A DNA stretch of 64,000 nucleotides from Hyphomicrobiales bacterium. Its GTDB lineage: Bacteria > Pseudomonadota > Alphaproteobacteria > Rhizobiales > Rhizobiaceae. The notes beneath the pieces were generated by a model. That model was not told the DNA's origin and did not search any database. It saw only the letters and a program-made list of their open reading frames with translations. Below are positions 50,767 through 60,052 of this stretch, one piece after another (positions within the stretch are counted from its first letter, which is position 1; every line of letters starts with the position of its first letter). The translations under genes and the position numbers were made by a program. The stretch lies in the NCBI GenBank assembly GCA_021775415.1, contig JAJFHV010000021.1, positions 169,334-233,333 of the forward strand, given 5' to 3'.

Positions 50767-52587
50767 TTAAATTGCCTTGGTTGCAGTTGCCAACCATTTC
50801 TTCGAGTCATTGCCAACGTATGGCGTCAGTTCATTGCGGACGCGTTCGTGGTAGGTATTAAGCCAGTTGCGTTCCCCGGATGAGAGCATTTCAGCATTGA
50901 TGAGCCGCAAATCGATTGGGGCAAGCGTCAAGGTTTCGAAACCATGCATCGGCGTTGTCCCGCCTTCGGGTATTTCCGCTTCCCTCACCAGCACAAGATT
51001 TTCAATCCGGATGCCGTATTCGCCTTCAACGTAATATCCCGGCTCATTTGAAATGATCATGCCGGGCAGCAGGGGTTCCATCCCGCGTTTGGAAATTGAT
51101 TGGGGTCCTTCATGGACATTTAGATAGGAGCCCACACCGTGTCCTGTACCGTGACCATAATCCTTGCCCTCGGCCCAAAGTGCCTTGCGGGCCAGGGTGT
51201 CGAGGTCAACGCCACGGGTTCCTTCGGGAAAACGTGCAAGTGCCAGTGCTATGTGACCTTTTAAAACAAGTGTGAAATCCTCTATTGCTTGTTTTGGCGG
51301 TGTGCCAATAGCGATGGTGCGCGTGATGTCGGTTGTACCATCCACATACTGGCCGCCAGAATCGTTGAGATAGAGTGTTCCATCGTCCAGCGCGCGGTTT
51401 GTTGCTTCATTTACACGATAGTGGACGATTGCGCCGTTTGGCCCCGCACCAGAGATGGTGTCGAAGGATAGTTCCTTCAGTTCACTGTCCATGTTTTTAG
51501 CGGTTGTGACGCGGAATTGTTCGAGTTGTTTTGCGGCACCAATCTCGTCAACGGTTCCCGGAATTTGCGCATCCAGCCAGGAAAGGAAACGGCAAACGGC
51601 CACCCCGTCTCTGAGGTGTGCGTTGCGGGTTCCGGAGATTTCCACATCATTCTTGATGGCCCTTGGTAGAACGACCGGGTCGCGTCCCCGGACAATTTTC
51701 CCGCCGGCCTTCACAATGATGTCAGCCAGTTTGCTCGCCACAAGATTGGGATCGCACAGAACTGATTTGCGGGAAGTCAGTTTGGTAAGCCTGGCTTTCA
51801 AAGCGCTTGGTGGATGAAGCATCACAAGTTTTGCCAGATAGGTGTTCGCATCATCTGTCAGTTTGCGCTTGTCGATGAACAGGTGAGGGCGGCCTTTGGC
51901 TGGGACAACTGCAAACCCAAGTACCAGTGGATTGTGCATCACGTCTGAGCCACGAATATTGAATAACCAGCAAAGTGAAGCCGGGTCCGTAAGCAGGCAA
52001 TGGTTGCATCCCTTCGCACTGATTGCAGATTGAATTTCCCTGATTTTATCAGCGGCAGATTTACCTGCATGGGAGATGTCATGAATTTCAACCCGACCCA
52101 GTGGTGGCGCGGGCTGATCCGGCCAAATCCGATCGATCAGGTTTGGGCAGGCAATGAGGCGCGCTCCGGCCTCCTTTGCAGATTTCAAAAACCGCTCATG
52201 CTGTCCCACAGTCAGCAACCATGGGTCATATCCAATCCGGGCGCGCTTCTTTGCGTTGCTCGTAATCCAGTTTGTTGGAGGCGTGTCTATCAGGTTGGCG
52301 CCCTTGAAGGATTTTGGATCAACCTGTTCGCGCAATTGCAGTGTGTAACGACTGTCTACAAACACCACAGCCTGTTTGAGGGAAATGACGGCAAAACCGG
52401 CAGAACCGAAAAATCCGGTCAGCCATGAAAGCCGTTCAGCGTGCTTCGGTAGATACTCATTTTGATGCTGGTCCGCGTGGGGAACCAGGTAATGATCCAG
52501 CTTCTTCCGGCGCATTTCCTTGCGCAGGGCAGCCAGTCGTTTTCGCCCATTTGAAGGATCTGAAGTTACGTCAAAATTCTGGAACAT
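50767..52587 (-). CDS. Aminopeptidase P family metallopeptidase (Xaa-Pro aminopeptidase)
   Basis: 606 residues. Two creatinase-like N-terminal domains (~10-320: LVPHADQHQNEYL, GSAGFAVISLKQAVVFVDSRY) and a C-terminal M24 pita-bread domain with five metal ligands: Asp in YLNDSGGQY, Asp in GTTDITRT, His in HGTGHGVGSYL, Glu in SNEPGYY and Glu in RIENLVLV. Size matches the long bacterial and eukaryotic XPNPEP1-like group. Cleaves N-terminal residues before proline, cytoplasmic. Confidence 0.92.
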   Translation of the reverse strand: MFQNFDVTSDPSNGRKRLAALRKEMRRKKLDHYLVPHADQHQNEYLPKHAERLSWLTGFFGSAGFAVISLKQAVVFVDSRYTLQLREQVDPKSFKGANLIDTPPTNWITSNAKKRARIGYDPWLLTVGQHERFLKSAKEAGARLIACPNLIDRIWPDQPAPPLGRVEIHDISHAGKSAADKIREIQSAISAKGCNHCLLTDPASLCWLFNIRGSDVMHNPLVLGFAVVPAKGRPHLFIDKRKLTDDANTYLAKLVMLHPPSALKARLTKLTSRKSVLCDPNLVASKLADIIVKAGGKIVRGRDPVVLPRAIKNDVEISGTRNAHLRDGVAVCRFLSWLDAQIPGTVDEIGAAKQLEQFRVTTAKNMDSELKELSFDTISGAGPNGAIVHYRVNEATNRALDDGTLYLNDSGGQYVDGTTDITRTIAIGTPPKQAIEDFTLVLKGHIALALARFPEGTRGVDLDTLARKALWAEGKDYGHGTGHGVGSYLNVHEGPQSISKRGMEPLLPGMIISNEPGYYVEGEYGIRIENLVLVREAEIPEGGTTPMHGFETLTLAPIDLRLINAEMLSSGERNWLNTYHERVRNELTPYVGNDSKKWLATATKAI

Positions 52588-52740
52588 TGGAATGGCCTAA
52601 AGTTTCCTGATTGTTTTCCATCATTCATGCGCTGGCTGCAAGGCTCCTATGTGTTTGCACCCCTTACTGCGCCACAATTGAGCTCCCATATAGATGGCGA
52701 ACCGGGCGCGATACGGGTCTGGAAATGAAGGAATTCGTAA

Positions 52741-52929
52741 ATGTCTATATTCAGTGGAATTGGTTCTGCTACCAGATCAGGTCTCGGCAACATGATTAAG
52801 GCGCGTCAGGCCAGGGTCAATCGGGATGTTCACGCTTTTTTGGCAGGTCTGGATGACGAAAGCCTTGCACGTTCAGGGTTTAGGCGCGATCAACTGAAAA
52901 GAGGCGGTTCGGTGGCGGGGCTTCTTTAA
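52741..52929 (+). CDS. Small DUF1127-like protein
   Basis: 62 residues, basic. AAGGAATT lies 7 nt before ATG. The C-terminal half (ARVNRDVHAFLAGLDDESLARSGFRRDQL) resembles the DUF1127 pattern of a helix, then L-x-x-(L/M)-D-D-x-x-L-x-x-x-G, seen in small alphaproteobacterial proteins implicated in RNA or stress regulation. The match is partial, and function is unknown. Confidence 0.6.
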   Translation: MSIFSGIGSATRSGLGNMIKARQARVNRDVHAFLAGLDDESLARSGFRRDQLKRGGSVAGLL

Positions 52930-53028
52930 ATCTGACTTAACACCATTGGAAAACCCTTCATTAACCAAAATGTTGGTTTCCGCTTGGCCAGCAAGAAAAT
53001 CTTCTTCACTTCGGCCTAAGCTTAACGG

Positions 53029-53793
53029 ATGGAACAGGTTTTTGTCTTCGATGTGGATGGTACGCTAACTGGCCCACGCCGGTTCATGCACGAAGACTTT
53101 GCGCGATTTTTTCGCACCATTGTAAACACTGAAATCGTATATCTGGTTTCTGGCAGTGACATGGCAAAGCTCGAAGAGCAATTGCCAGGTTGGCTGCTTC
53201 AATCGGTTTCTGGCACCTTTACCTGCTCCGGCAATGAGCTGTGGCAGGGTAGCCAGACGATCTTTCAAATGCATCACGTGTTTCCAGATGAAATGCTCGA
53301 ATTTGCCAGGAAACTAGTAGATGAAAGTTCGTATGAAGCGCGGACTGGAAATCATCAGGAAACCCGCACGGGCACATTGAACGTTTCTGTCGTAGGGCGA
53401 AATGCAAATCCGTTGCAGCGCAATGATTATGATCGATACGATAAGGAATCTGGCGATCGTCAACGGATGATAGCGGCAATCAATGAAACCTTTGGAGATT
53501 ACGAAGCCAATCGTGGCGGACAGATTTCTATCGATATTTCCCCCCGGGGTTGGAACAAGTCTCGGGTACATTCCGAGTTAAAGCGAAAATATGAGGATGT
53601 CGCATTTCGCTTCTTTGGAGATAACATCTGCGATGGTGGGAATGATTTACCGCTTGCTGAGGTAATCATGAACGACCATCCGGCCAATAAGGTCTATCCG
53701 GTCCGGGATCATTTTGAGACCTGGAAAATCCTGCAGGAAGAATTCATAGCCTCCAGTTCGCAAGACGTTGAACCGGTCGCGTCGTCGGCCTAG
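53029..53793 (+). CDS. Eukaryotic-type phosphomannomutase-like HAD protein
   Basis: 254 residues, HAD class IIB. Catalytic FDVDGTLTGPRRFM at the start, VSGSDMAKLEEQLP, the cap-domain RTGTLNVSVVGRNANP, RGGQISIDISPRGWNK and the motif IV FFGDNICDGGNDLPL align block by block with animal and plant PMM2-type phosphomannomutase. This is a different fold from the usual bacterial alpha-phosphohexomutase ManB/AlgC. Predicted activity: mannose-6-phosphate to mannose-1-phosphate in the cytoplasm, though phosphatase activity is possible. Stop overlaps the convergent prmA stop. Confidence 0.82.
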   Translation: MEQVFVFDVDGTLTGPRRFMHEDFARFFRTIVNTEIVYLVSGSDMAKLEEQLPGWLLQSVSGTFTCSGNELWQGSQTIFQMHHVFPDEMLEFARKLVDESSYEARTGNHQETRTGTLNVSVVGRNANPLQRNDYDRYDKESGDRQRMIAAINETFGDYEANRGGQISIDISPRGWNKSRVHSELKRKYEDVAFRFFGDNICDGGNDLPLAEVIMNDHPANKVYPVRDHFETWKILQEEFIASSSQDVEPVASSA

Positions 53794-54683
53794 GTTTTTC
53801 GCATAACCAGCGATAACCACCCATCCCGATAATGAGCATGTAAAAATGCCAGGCCCTGCAGTCGATAACTGGCGATCAGCGGTGCCTTTTGATGCGGCAG
53901 CAGGCCGGAAAGAATAAGAGTTCCCCCAACGGCCATATGATTGGATACATCCACGGCTAATCTCTGCAGCGGGCGCGCGAGTATGTTTGCGATTATGAGA
54001 TCAAACCGGCCGGAATTCTTGAACGCCGGGTGACAAAATCCGTCAGCGGTAATGCAAGTCACTTTTGATGCAACGCCATTGCGCCTGGTGTTGTATTCGG
54101 CGGTTTTGGTGGCTACGGGATCATAATCGCTTGCCAGTACTTTCGCGTTTGTGGCTTTTGCCGCCGCAATTGCCAATACGCCGGAACCGGTACCCAAATC
54201 GAGTATATTCCTGAATTTGTGGCGTTTTAACTCGCGGTCCAGCATATCGAGGCAGCCCGCGGTTGTGCCATGATGCCCGGAACCAAACGCAACACTTGCA
54301 TCAATCCAGACGGCAACTTCGTGTGGGTAGGGTGCATAACGGTCGTGGCTGCCATGAACAATGAAACGACCGGCGCGAACCGGTGCCAGTTCACGAAGGG
54401 TTTCCGCCACCCAATCGATGTTGGGCAACTCTTCGTTTTGGAATTCGGCTTTGTGTCCTCCGGCTTCCAGCAATTTCTCAATCCGGAGCTGGGTGTCGTC
54501 TGCGATTTCGGTATCCACATATACCGAAACTTCCCAGATTCGATCGTCATCAGGATTTTCAAAAGCTGCGACCGGATAGCCTTCTTCCTCGAATTCCAAT
54601 TCAAGTATTGCGGACAGCGCTCGTGCAGATTTTTCACTGCCCGCCGCAAATAACCGGGATTGCGATTGGGGAGATTTGGTCAT
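53790..54683 (-). CDS. prmA: Ribosomal protein L11 methyltransferase PrmA
   Basis: 297 residues. N-terminal substrate-recognition domain (~15-120), linker, and SAM domain with AFGSGHHGTTAGCLDML, ILDLGTGSGVLAIAAAK, NILARPLQRLA and GGTLILSGLL, all PrmA blocks. Trimethylates L11. Start ATG 54683. Confidence 0.94.
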   Translation of the reverse strand: MTKSPQSQSRLFAAGSEKSARALSAILELEFEEEGYPVAAFENPDDDRIWEVSVYVDTEIADDTQLRIEKLLEAGGHKAEFQNEELPNIDWVAETLRELAPVRAGRFIVHGSHDRYAPYPHEVAVWIDASVAFGSGHHGTTAGCLDMLDRELKRHKFRNILDLGTGSGVLAIAAAKATNAKVLASDYDPVATKTAEYNTRRNGVASKVTCITADGFCHPAFKNSGRFDLIIANILARPLQRLAVDVSNHMAVGGTLILSGLLPHQKAPLIASYRLQGLAFLHAHYRDGWLSLVMRKT

Positions 54684-54753
54684 TTGCCAACTCTGTTACA
54701 TTCACTGGGATGAATGCACCTTGCCTGACGCAAAAGCAACGGCTCTCCAGGGT

Positions 54754-55962
54754 TTAGAGACGATAAGCCGTTTCCCCGTGGTGGCTGAAATCCAATCCTT
54801 CGATTTCCTCTTCTTCGTTTGTCCGCAAACCGACCAGGGCACGGGTAAGCGCAACAATGATTGCAGTTGTGATTGCTGACCAGGCGGCCACGCTTGCAAC
54901 GCCGATTATCTGTACAATAGCCTGGGAGGACACGGTGATGCCGTCGCCAAGACCGGCTGCACCTGATCCAAAATCGGCAAGGAAGGCGACGAGTATCGTG
55001 CCGGTCGCTCCGCCAACTCCGTGGACAGCCAGTACATCCAGAGAGTCATCGATTGCCAGCCGGGATTTAACCACATCAACGGCGTAATAGCAGATTGTGC
55101 CTCCGGCCAGCCCAAGCAAAACAGCTCCCAGCGGCCCGACGGTGCCACTCGCTGGAGTGATCGTTGCAAGGCCGGCGATGGTGCCGGTTACCAGCCCGAC
55201 CAGGCTGGGCTTTCCGTATTTAACCTGTTCAATGACCAGCCAAACCAGTGAAGCGGTTGCAGCAGACAAGTGCGTTACCAGCATCGCCATGGCAGCGTTT
55301 TGATCGGCAGCGACAGCGGATCCCGCATTGAACCCGAACCAGCCAACCCAGAGGAGCGAAGCGCCAACCATCACCATCCAGGGTGCATGGGGTGGCAACA
55401 TTTTACCGGGAAACCCTTTTCGGGCACCGAGCATGATTGCGATAACCAGCGCTGAAACGCCTGCAGTTACATGAACGACAATGCCGCCCGCGAAATCTAT
55501 GATGCCCATTTCAGTCAACCAGCCACCGCCCCATACCCAGTGGGTGACAGGCGCATACACGACCAACAACCACAGGCCGCAGATCATCAACATCGCGCCA
55601 AACCGTATGCGCTCAACAAACGCGCCTATCATCAAAGCCGGGGTGATAATCGCGAAGGTCATCTGGAACATGGCAAACAGGGATTCAGGCAGAGTGCCGG
55701 AAAGGGTTTCGCGGTCAATACCGACCAGAAAGAACCGTTCCACGCCACCGATCCAGGCGTTTCCTTCCGTGAACGCTATCGAATAGCCAAATGCGAACCA
55801 TAACAGGGATGCAAGACAGGCAACCGATATGCATTGCATTAATACGGAAAGCACATTTTTCGACTGCACCAGGCCGGCGTAGAAAAGCGCGAGGCCCGGC
55901 AGGGTCATTAGCAAAACCAGGGCGGTCGAAGTCAGGATCCAGCTTGTGTCGGCGGCACTCAT
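54754..55962 (-). CDS. amtB: Ammonium transporter AmtB
   Basis: 402 residues from ATG 55962 (AAGGA 7 nt upstream). About eleven helices; LVLLMTLPGLALFYAGLVQSKN, twin histidines in HVTAGVSALV and VHGVGGATGTI, and the C-terminal EEIEGLDFSHHGETAY, the part that binds GlnK. No glnK gene precedes it, unlike the usual glnK-amtB pair. Conducts ammonium under nitrogen limitation. Confidence 0.94.
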   Translation of the reverse strand: MSAADTSWILTSTALVLLMTLPGLALFYAGLVQSKNVLSVLMQCISVACLASLLWFAFGYSIAFTEGNAWIGGVERFFLVGIDRETLSGTLPESLFAMFQMTFAIITPALMIGAFVERIRFGAMLMICGLWLLVVYAPVTHWVWGGGWLTEMGIIDFAGGIVVHVTAGVSALVIAIMLGARKGFPGKMLPPHAPWMVMVGASLLWVGWFGFNAGSAVAADQNAAMAMLVTHLSAATASLVWLVIEQVKYGKPSLVGLVTGTIAGLATITPASGTVGPLGAVLLGLAGGTICYYAVDVVKSRLAIDDSLDVLAVHGVGGATGTILVAFLADFGSGAAGLGDGITVSSQAIVQIIGVASVAAWSAITTAIIVALTRALVGLRTNEEEEIEGLDFSHHGETAYRL

Positions 55963-56044
55963 CATGATTTCCTTCATTAAAATTCTGATGTGAAAGTCCT
56001 ACGCAGTGCGGTGCGGGTCGCAAGGGTGCAGGCATCGATTTTGT

Positions 56045-56100
56045 CTAAAATTCAGGCAAAATATACCTATTATTCCAATTTGCCTAAAATTTACGCAATA
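56045..56100. promoter_or_regulatory. Paired repeats in the amtB upstream region
   Basis: CTAAAATTCAGGCAAAATA (56045-56063) and CTAAAATTTACGCAATA (56084-56100) form an imperfect direct repeat 39 bp apart; an inverted pair GGCAAA (56055-56060) / TTTGCC (56079-56084) lies inside. AT-rich and 85-140 bp from the amtB start, it might bind a regulator such as NtrC or an Lrp-type protein. The rest of 55963-56267 shows nothing clear. Confidence 0.4.
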
Positions 56101-56267
56101 TCTCGATTGACTGCTGCCCTGATGTTGGGCGGTTCGCCTCTATGGTGACCTTTTTCAAACCGTATCGGTTAAGGCTGTTTACCAACTCTTTACCGTGTGA
56201 GCGCATTCTAGGGCGCAAACCATTCACGCTTAATTGGGCAGGGTGGTTCCGGAAAGCGTTTAGAGCG

Positions 56268-56747
56268 ATGAAAATATTGCAGTATTGGAAGTATTTGAAA
56301 CATTTGGAGGTCGGGCGTGTCTCGACCGGCCTGACCGTATTTGCCGCGGCGGGTTTTTTGGTCAATGCAATCCTGACTGACAATGGAGGTTCTGGCTCGA
56401 ATCAATCTGGGTGGTTGTCGTCGAAGTCGCAAACGCAGGATAGATTGGCCAAGGATGATGTTTGGATTGATCCGGTTGTTACCGGCAGCATTCGAAATGT
56501 GGAGATAACCAACCCCTCACGCATTGTTTCCAAAGATGAACCTTCCGTACTCAGTTTGATTGAGGAAAACGCCGTTCCCGCCAATACGACTGGGGATGGG
56601 AGGGTGAGTGTTACTGTTCAACCCGGCGACACGCTTTTTGGCATAGGCAAGCGGTATGGTCTTCCGATGACCGAACTTGCCCGGTTGAACGGTCTTGAAG
56701 CGCCTTTCACCATCCGGGTTGGCCAGACCCTCTACATCGCACGCTGA
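56268..56747 (+). CDS. Membrane-anchored LysM protein
   Basis: 159 residues from ATG 56268, the start that places a helix (TGLTVFAAAGFLVNAIL, ~20-37) after a short basic cytoplasmic tail. A low-complexity periplasmic linker follows, then a C-terminal LysM (~110-157: VTVQPGDTLFGIGKRYGLPMTELARLNGL ... RVGQTLYIA), which binds peptidoglycan glycan. No catalytic domain is present. Upstream in-frame codons to 56142 are unlikely to be translated. Confidence 0.8.
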   Translation: MKILQYWKYLKHLEVGRVSTGLTVFAAAGFLVNAILTDNGGSGSNQSGWLSSKSQTQDRLAKDDVWIDPVVTGSIRNVEITNPSRIVSKDEPSVLSLIEENAVPANTTGDGRVSVTVQPGDTLFGIGKRYGLPMTELARLNGLEAPFTIRVGQTLYIAR

Positions 56748-56836
56748 TTTTGTACCATTCCAAATTCCGGTTTTGAGAATCCGGCAAGTTGTGGCACTCT
56801 CTACAGATTGCGAATGTTTGTAGAAGGGAGGCCAGA

Positions 56837-57580
56837 ATGATTATTTATCCCGACATCGAACTGCAGGATGGCAAATGCGTCCACTTGTTTCGTGGTTCCG
56901 CAGAAGAACCGATTGTCCATAATGAAACTCCACTGGATGCTGCAAAGCGGTTTGTCAGCGAAAGTGCTCAATGGCTCAACGTCATTGATCTCGACCAGAT
57001 ATTCAATGCTGGAGACAACTCTGAAGCCATTCGAGAAATCATCACGTCAGCTGGATGCAATGTTCAGGTGGGTGGCGGCATACACTCGATTGAGCGGGTT
57101 CGCGAGTGGATCGAGGCAGGGGCAGGTCGCGTTGTAATTGCAACGGCGGCGGTAAAGGATCCTGATTTCGTCAAGGCAGCAGCATTTGCCTATCCCGACC
57201 AGATTGTGGTTTCGATTGATACCTGCGATGGGCATGTAGCGATTGATGGCTGGCGCAGCACCACCGTTTTCACGCCGCTTGAATTTGCAAGCCAGTTTCA
57301 AGGTGTGCCACTGGCGGCGATTATCCTGACGGATATTGATCGCGACATTGAAGCGCCGCAATCGAGCATGGCCCAGGTAACCGACCTTTCCATGCACATC
57401 CGTACACCGGTTATTGCCAGTGGTGTGGTGAAGACGCTGGATGATATTTCGACGCTGAAATATCTGCCGAATATTGCTGGTGCCGTGGTGGGCCGGGCGC
57501 TGTTTGCCGGCGAATTTACCCTGCCGGAAGCGCACAAAATCGTCATGGAACCTGCTGAACCGACGGCTGCGTTTATTTAA
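56837..57580 (+). CDS. HisA-like TIM-barrel protein with altered active site
   Basis: 247 residues. AGGGAGG 6 nt before ATG 56837 sets the start. The ProFAR isomerase fold is clear (MIIYPDIELQDGKCVHLFRG, NVQVGGGIHSIERVREWIEAGAGRVVIATAAVKDP, VVGRALFAGEFT). In contrast to HisA, the first catalytic Asp (E. coli IPALDLIDG) is replaced by Glu (YPDIELQDG), the SRDG loop is DRDI, and the phosphate loop ASGGI is ASGVV. The second Asp (VSIDTCDG) remains. This looks like a paralogue with modified activity; no other his gene is near. A true HisA is expected elsewhere in the genome. Confidence 0.8.
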   Translation: MIIYPDIELQDGKCVHLFRGSAEEPIVHNETPLDAAKRFVSESAQWLNVIDLDQIFNAGDNSEAIREIITSAGCNVQVGGGIHSIERVREWIEAGAGRVVIATAAVKDPDFVKAAAFAYPDQIVVSIDTCDGHVAIDGWRSTTVFTPLEFASQFQGVPLAAIILTDIDRDIEAPQSSMAQVTDLSMHIRTPVIASGVVKTLDDISTLKYLPNIAGAVVGRALFAGEFTLPEAHKIVMEPAEPTAAFI

Positions 57581-57622
57581 GAACCTGTACGCCTTTTTCT
57601 TGTCGCCTGCCCGCACTTTCCA

Positions 57623-57650
57623 TTAGTCTGTTGTATCCCAAAGCAGACAT
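57623..57650 (-). repeat. Degenerate module C of the palindromic repeat family
   Basis: Read on the minus strand, ATGTCTGCTTTGGGATACAA then CAGACTAA matches module C (12645-12673) over most positions. It sits in the 260-bp gap 57581-57839 after the HisA-like gene, which otherwise shows nothing recognisable. Confidence 0.55.
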
Positions 57651-57839
57651 CTGGAGAAACACATGAAGGCAGCTCCGAGGAGTGGCAGAAGTATGAGCCA
57701 TTTCGGGGTCGAATGATTGAGGGTCTGGAGGGCTTCTGACGCTCCTTGATTACCCCCTCAACGCATCTAAACAGACGCGACACCGCTGCAGGCGGCACCC
57801 GTCACAGGAATTTAGTCAGCTTGGTTGTAGCTTTCCGGG

Positions 57840-58757
57840 CTACTGACCGGCACCGGTAGCGATCGGTAGCTCCGGCTTTGCGCTCCACTCCACCATGGAG
57901 CCGTCATAGACGCGGACGTTCTTTTTGCCCAACACCTCACTGAGAATAAACCAGTTTGTCGAAGCCCAATGGCCGGTATTGCAGTAGGAGATCACCGGTT
58001 TGTCGTTGGAGACAATGCTGGCAACCTGGGTTAGCGCCGCCTTGTCCAGCAAGGTGCCGGTGCCTTCGGAAAAGAACTTGTGATTATCCAGACTGGTGGA
58101 TTGTGGAATGCGCCCGGCGCGTGCGGCCTTGGGGTGTTTGGCCTCGCCGATAAACTGTTTATCGGGTCGTCCGTCGAGCACCTGTACATCTGATGATTGG
58201 TAGTTCGCCTTCACCTCATCCAGATCCACAACGAGATTGGCGACAATATTGGCTTTATAGGTCGCTGGCTCCGCTGAAACCTGTTTCGTGGAAAGCGGTT
58301 TACCGGCCGCTGTCCACGCTTTCTGGCCACCTTCCAGGATCGATACTTTGTCGTGTCCCAACTGTTTTAGCGTCCAGTATATCCGCGCTGTTGAACCAAA
58401 ATCTGTCGCATTGTTGCCGGCTGAAACCAGAACCACATGGTCGTTGTTGGAAACGCCCAATCGTCCCAGCAAAGCTTCAAGCGCTGCGGTTTCCGGCAAA
58501 AGGCCGACCACACCATCGCGCGACGTCCGCCATCCGGCCTTTAGATAATTGGCTTCCACCGCGCCGGGAACATGGCCCACCGCATAGTTTTGACCTTCTT
58601 CCAAACCAATTTTGGACCGAACATCAATGATATCGACCGAACTCTGGTTCTTCTCCAGCCAGTCCACACTGACCAAAGGTCCGCCATCGGCAAGGGCTAT
58701 TGACGGAAGAAAAGCAACAGATACGGCGGCAATAAAAGAAGTGGCACGAATGGACAT
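57840..58757 (-). CDS. Periplasmic thiosulfate sulfurtransferase (two-domain rhodanese)
   Basis: 305 residues. Signal peptide ends at ALADGG (~24). Two rhodanese domains: the N-terminal (~30-150: VDIIDVRSKI ... HVPGAVEANYL) is inactive-like with no Cys in the loop (LVSAGNNATDFG), and the C-terminal (~175-290) has the active-site loop SYCNTGHWAST with Cys ~265. Transfers sulfane sulfur in the periplasm. GGAG lies 8 nt before ATG 58757. Confidence 0.88.
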   Translation of the reverse strand: MSIRATSFIAAVSVAFLPSIALADGGPLVSVDWLEKNQSSVDIIDVRSKIGLEEGQNYAVGHVPGAVEANYLKAGWRTSRDGVVGLLPETAALEALLGRLGVSNNDHVVLVSAGNNATDFGSTARIYWTLKQLGHDKVSILEGGQKAWTAAGKPLSTKQVSAEPATYKANIVANLVVDLDEVKANYQSSDVQVLDGRPDKQFIGEAKHPKAARAGRIPQSTSLDNHKFFSEGTGTLLDKAALTQVASIVSNDKPVISYCNTGHWASTNWFILSEVLGKKNVRVYDGSMVEWSAKPELPIATGAGQ

Positions 58758-59108
58758 GGGAGAACTCCGGTTTGAAATGATCCTGTTTTAGAATTCCCGT
58801 ATTTTAGCTCTTGAAAGCAGGAATGCAAATATGGCCGCGAAGAGAAGAAGGGAATGTAAGTGCCGTCGCGAATGCATGCCCGAAATACAAAAATTAATAG
58901 TCGGTCTCTCAAAACGGTTTTGTTATTAGTCGCTTGGCAGAATTGGTATCGCCCATTCCAATTGGCAACTGTTAGCGTTCTGGTTTTGCTGCACTGGTAA
59001 TCCTTGCCGCAAAACCATCCTCTCTTTGAAGCTAGTTCCTGCACATGTCTTTCAACTCGTTAAATGTAGCGATGTGGTCCGCAACGGAAGCACCAACATT
59101 TGGGGTCT
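58758..59108. other. Intergenic region without recognised content
   Basis: About 350 bp between two minus-strand genes. Open frames on either strand are short and lack ribosome binding sites or domains. AT-rich stretches near 58860-58930 could hold the rhodanese promoter. No hairpin terminator or repeat identified. Confidence 0.5.
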
Positions 59109-59948
59109 TCATTTGCCATCACTGCCCGTGTTTGCAACAACCGCATACTTGGTTGCTGCAATATCTTCCGCGCGTTTGAATTCCGCAAGTGCTGCTCCAG
59201 AAAGCGCTGCATCTGGTGATTGTTCTCTGATCAAGTCCTGGTTTCGATCTTCACCGCTTAAATAATAAACGGATTCCGGGAAACCGGGATGAGGCTCAAT
59301 ATCTGCGGCGACGATGTTAAAAGATACCCCATACCGCCAATCATCCGATCCATTCGGGCCAGATCCCTGGATCATCAACGGGTGGTGGATTGACGCTTCG
59401 CCCGCGGCAAGATCGCCATCTACCGTAGCCTCATCTGAAAACGGTTCTGTAATCCGCTGGCCGCGCCGCAACATACTTTTGGGATCAAAAGTTGACTCAT
59501 GCGATAACTGGCCAAAATCATGACTTTTTGCGATGAACTTCATGCCGCCGTTGGCTGGTGTGACGTCGCCAACAGCCAGCCATAAAGTGATGATTTTGTC
59601 CAACGGGGCGATCTGCCAATATGCTGCATCTTGGTGCCATCCGAACAAGCCTTCTGATTTTGGTGCCTTACTGGGGACAAAGCTGTTCCAGAGCAGAAGG
59701 TCCGGCCCCAAGAGAGCAGACGCCGCCGCGATGACATTAGGATGGCGCGCAAGGTCGGCAATCCAGGGCAAAACCAGATGCGATTTGAAATAACACCAAT
59801 CATGGAACCGGGGGTCCTGGCCATGCTCGGCAATGAACGTCTGCAATTGCGATCGCAATCCAGTCGTTTCTTTCTGCGTGAGTATCGGCACATGTGAAAC
59901 ATAACCATTGCGTTTGTAATCTGAAGCTAATGCGGTTCGATCAATCAT
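59109..59948 (-). CDS. Phytanoyl-CoA dioxygenase (PhyH) family protein
   Basis: 279 residues, non-haem Fe(II)/2-oxoglutarate fold. The HxD pair lies in FGWHQDAAYW (~103), with a distal His in SIHHPLMIQGSG (~190) and the Arg for 2-oxoglutarate in WRYGVSFNI. Hydroxylates an unknown small substrate; such proteins in marine and soil bacteria often act in osmolyte or secondary metabolism. Transcribed alone, and faces the tungstate operon. Confidence 0.85.
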   Translation of the reverse strand: MIDRTALASDYKRNGYVSHVPILTQKETTGLRSQLQTFIAEHGQDPRFHDWCYFKSHLVLPWIADLARHPNVIAAASALLGPDLLLWNSFVPSKAPKSEGLFGWHQDAAYWQIAPLDKIITLWLAVGDVTPANGGMKFIAKSHDFGQLSHESTFDPKSMLRRGQRITEPFSDEATVDGDLAAGEASIHHPLMIQGSGPNGSDDWRYGVSFNIVAADIEPHPGFPESVYYLSGEDRNQDLIREQSPDAALSGAALAEFKRAEDIAATKYAVVANTGSDGK

Positions 59949-60052
59949 GATGTGTCATTGCCTGAAAGGTATTAATTGAGTAAGCGCCAATATCCGGAAA
60001 ATAATCACAGCTGACACAGATATCAACTTTCCCTGACAGTCCTGGAAACTCT

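Noticed and set aside
57577..57798. 73-codon minus-strand frame after the HisA-like gene
   Set aside because: Spans a degenerate repeat module; no ribosome binding site or domain.
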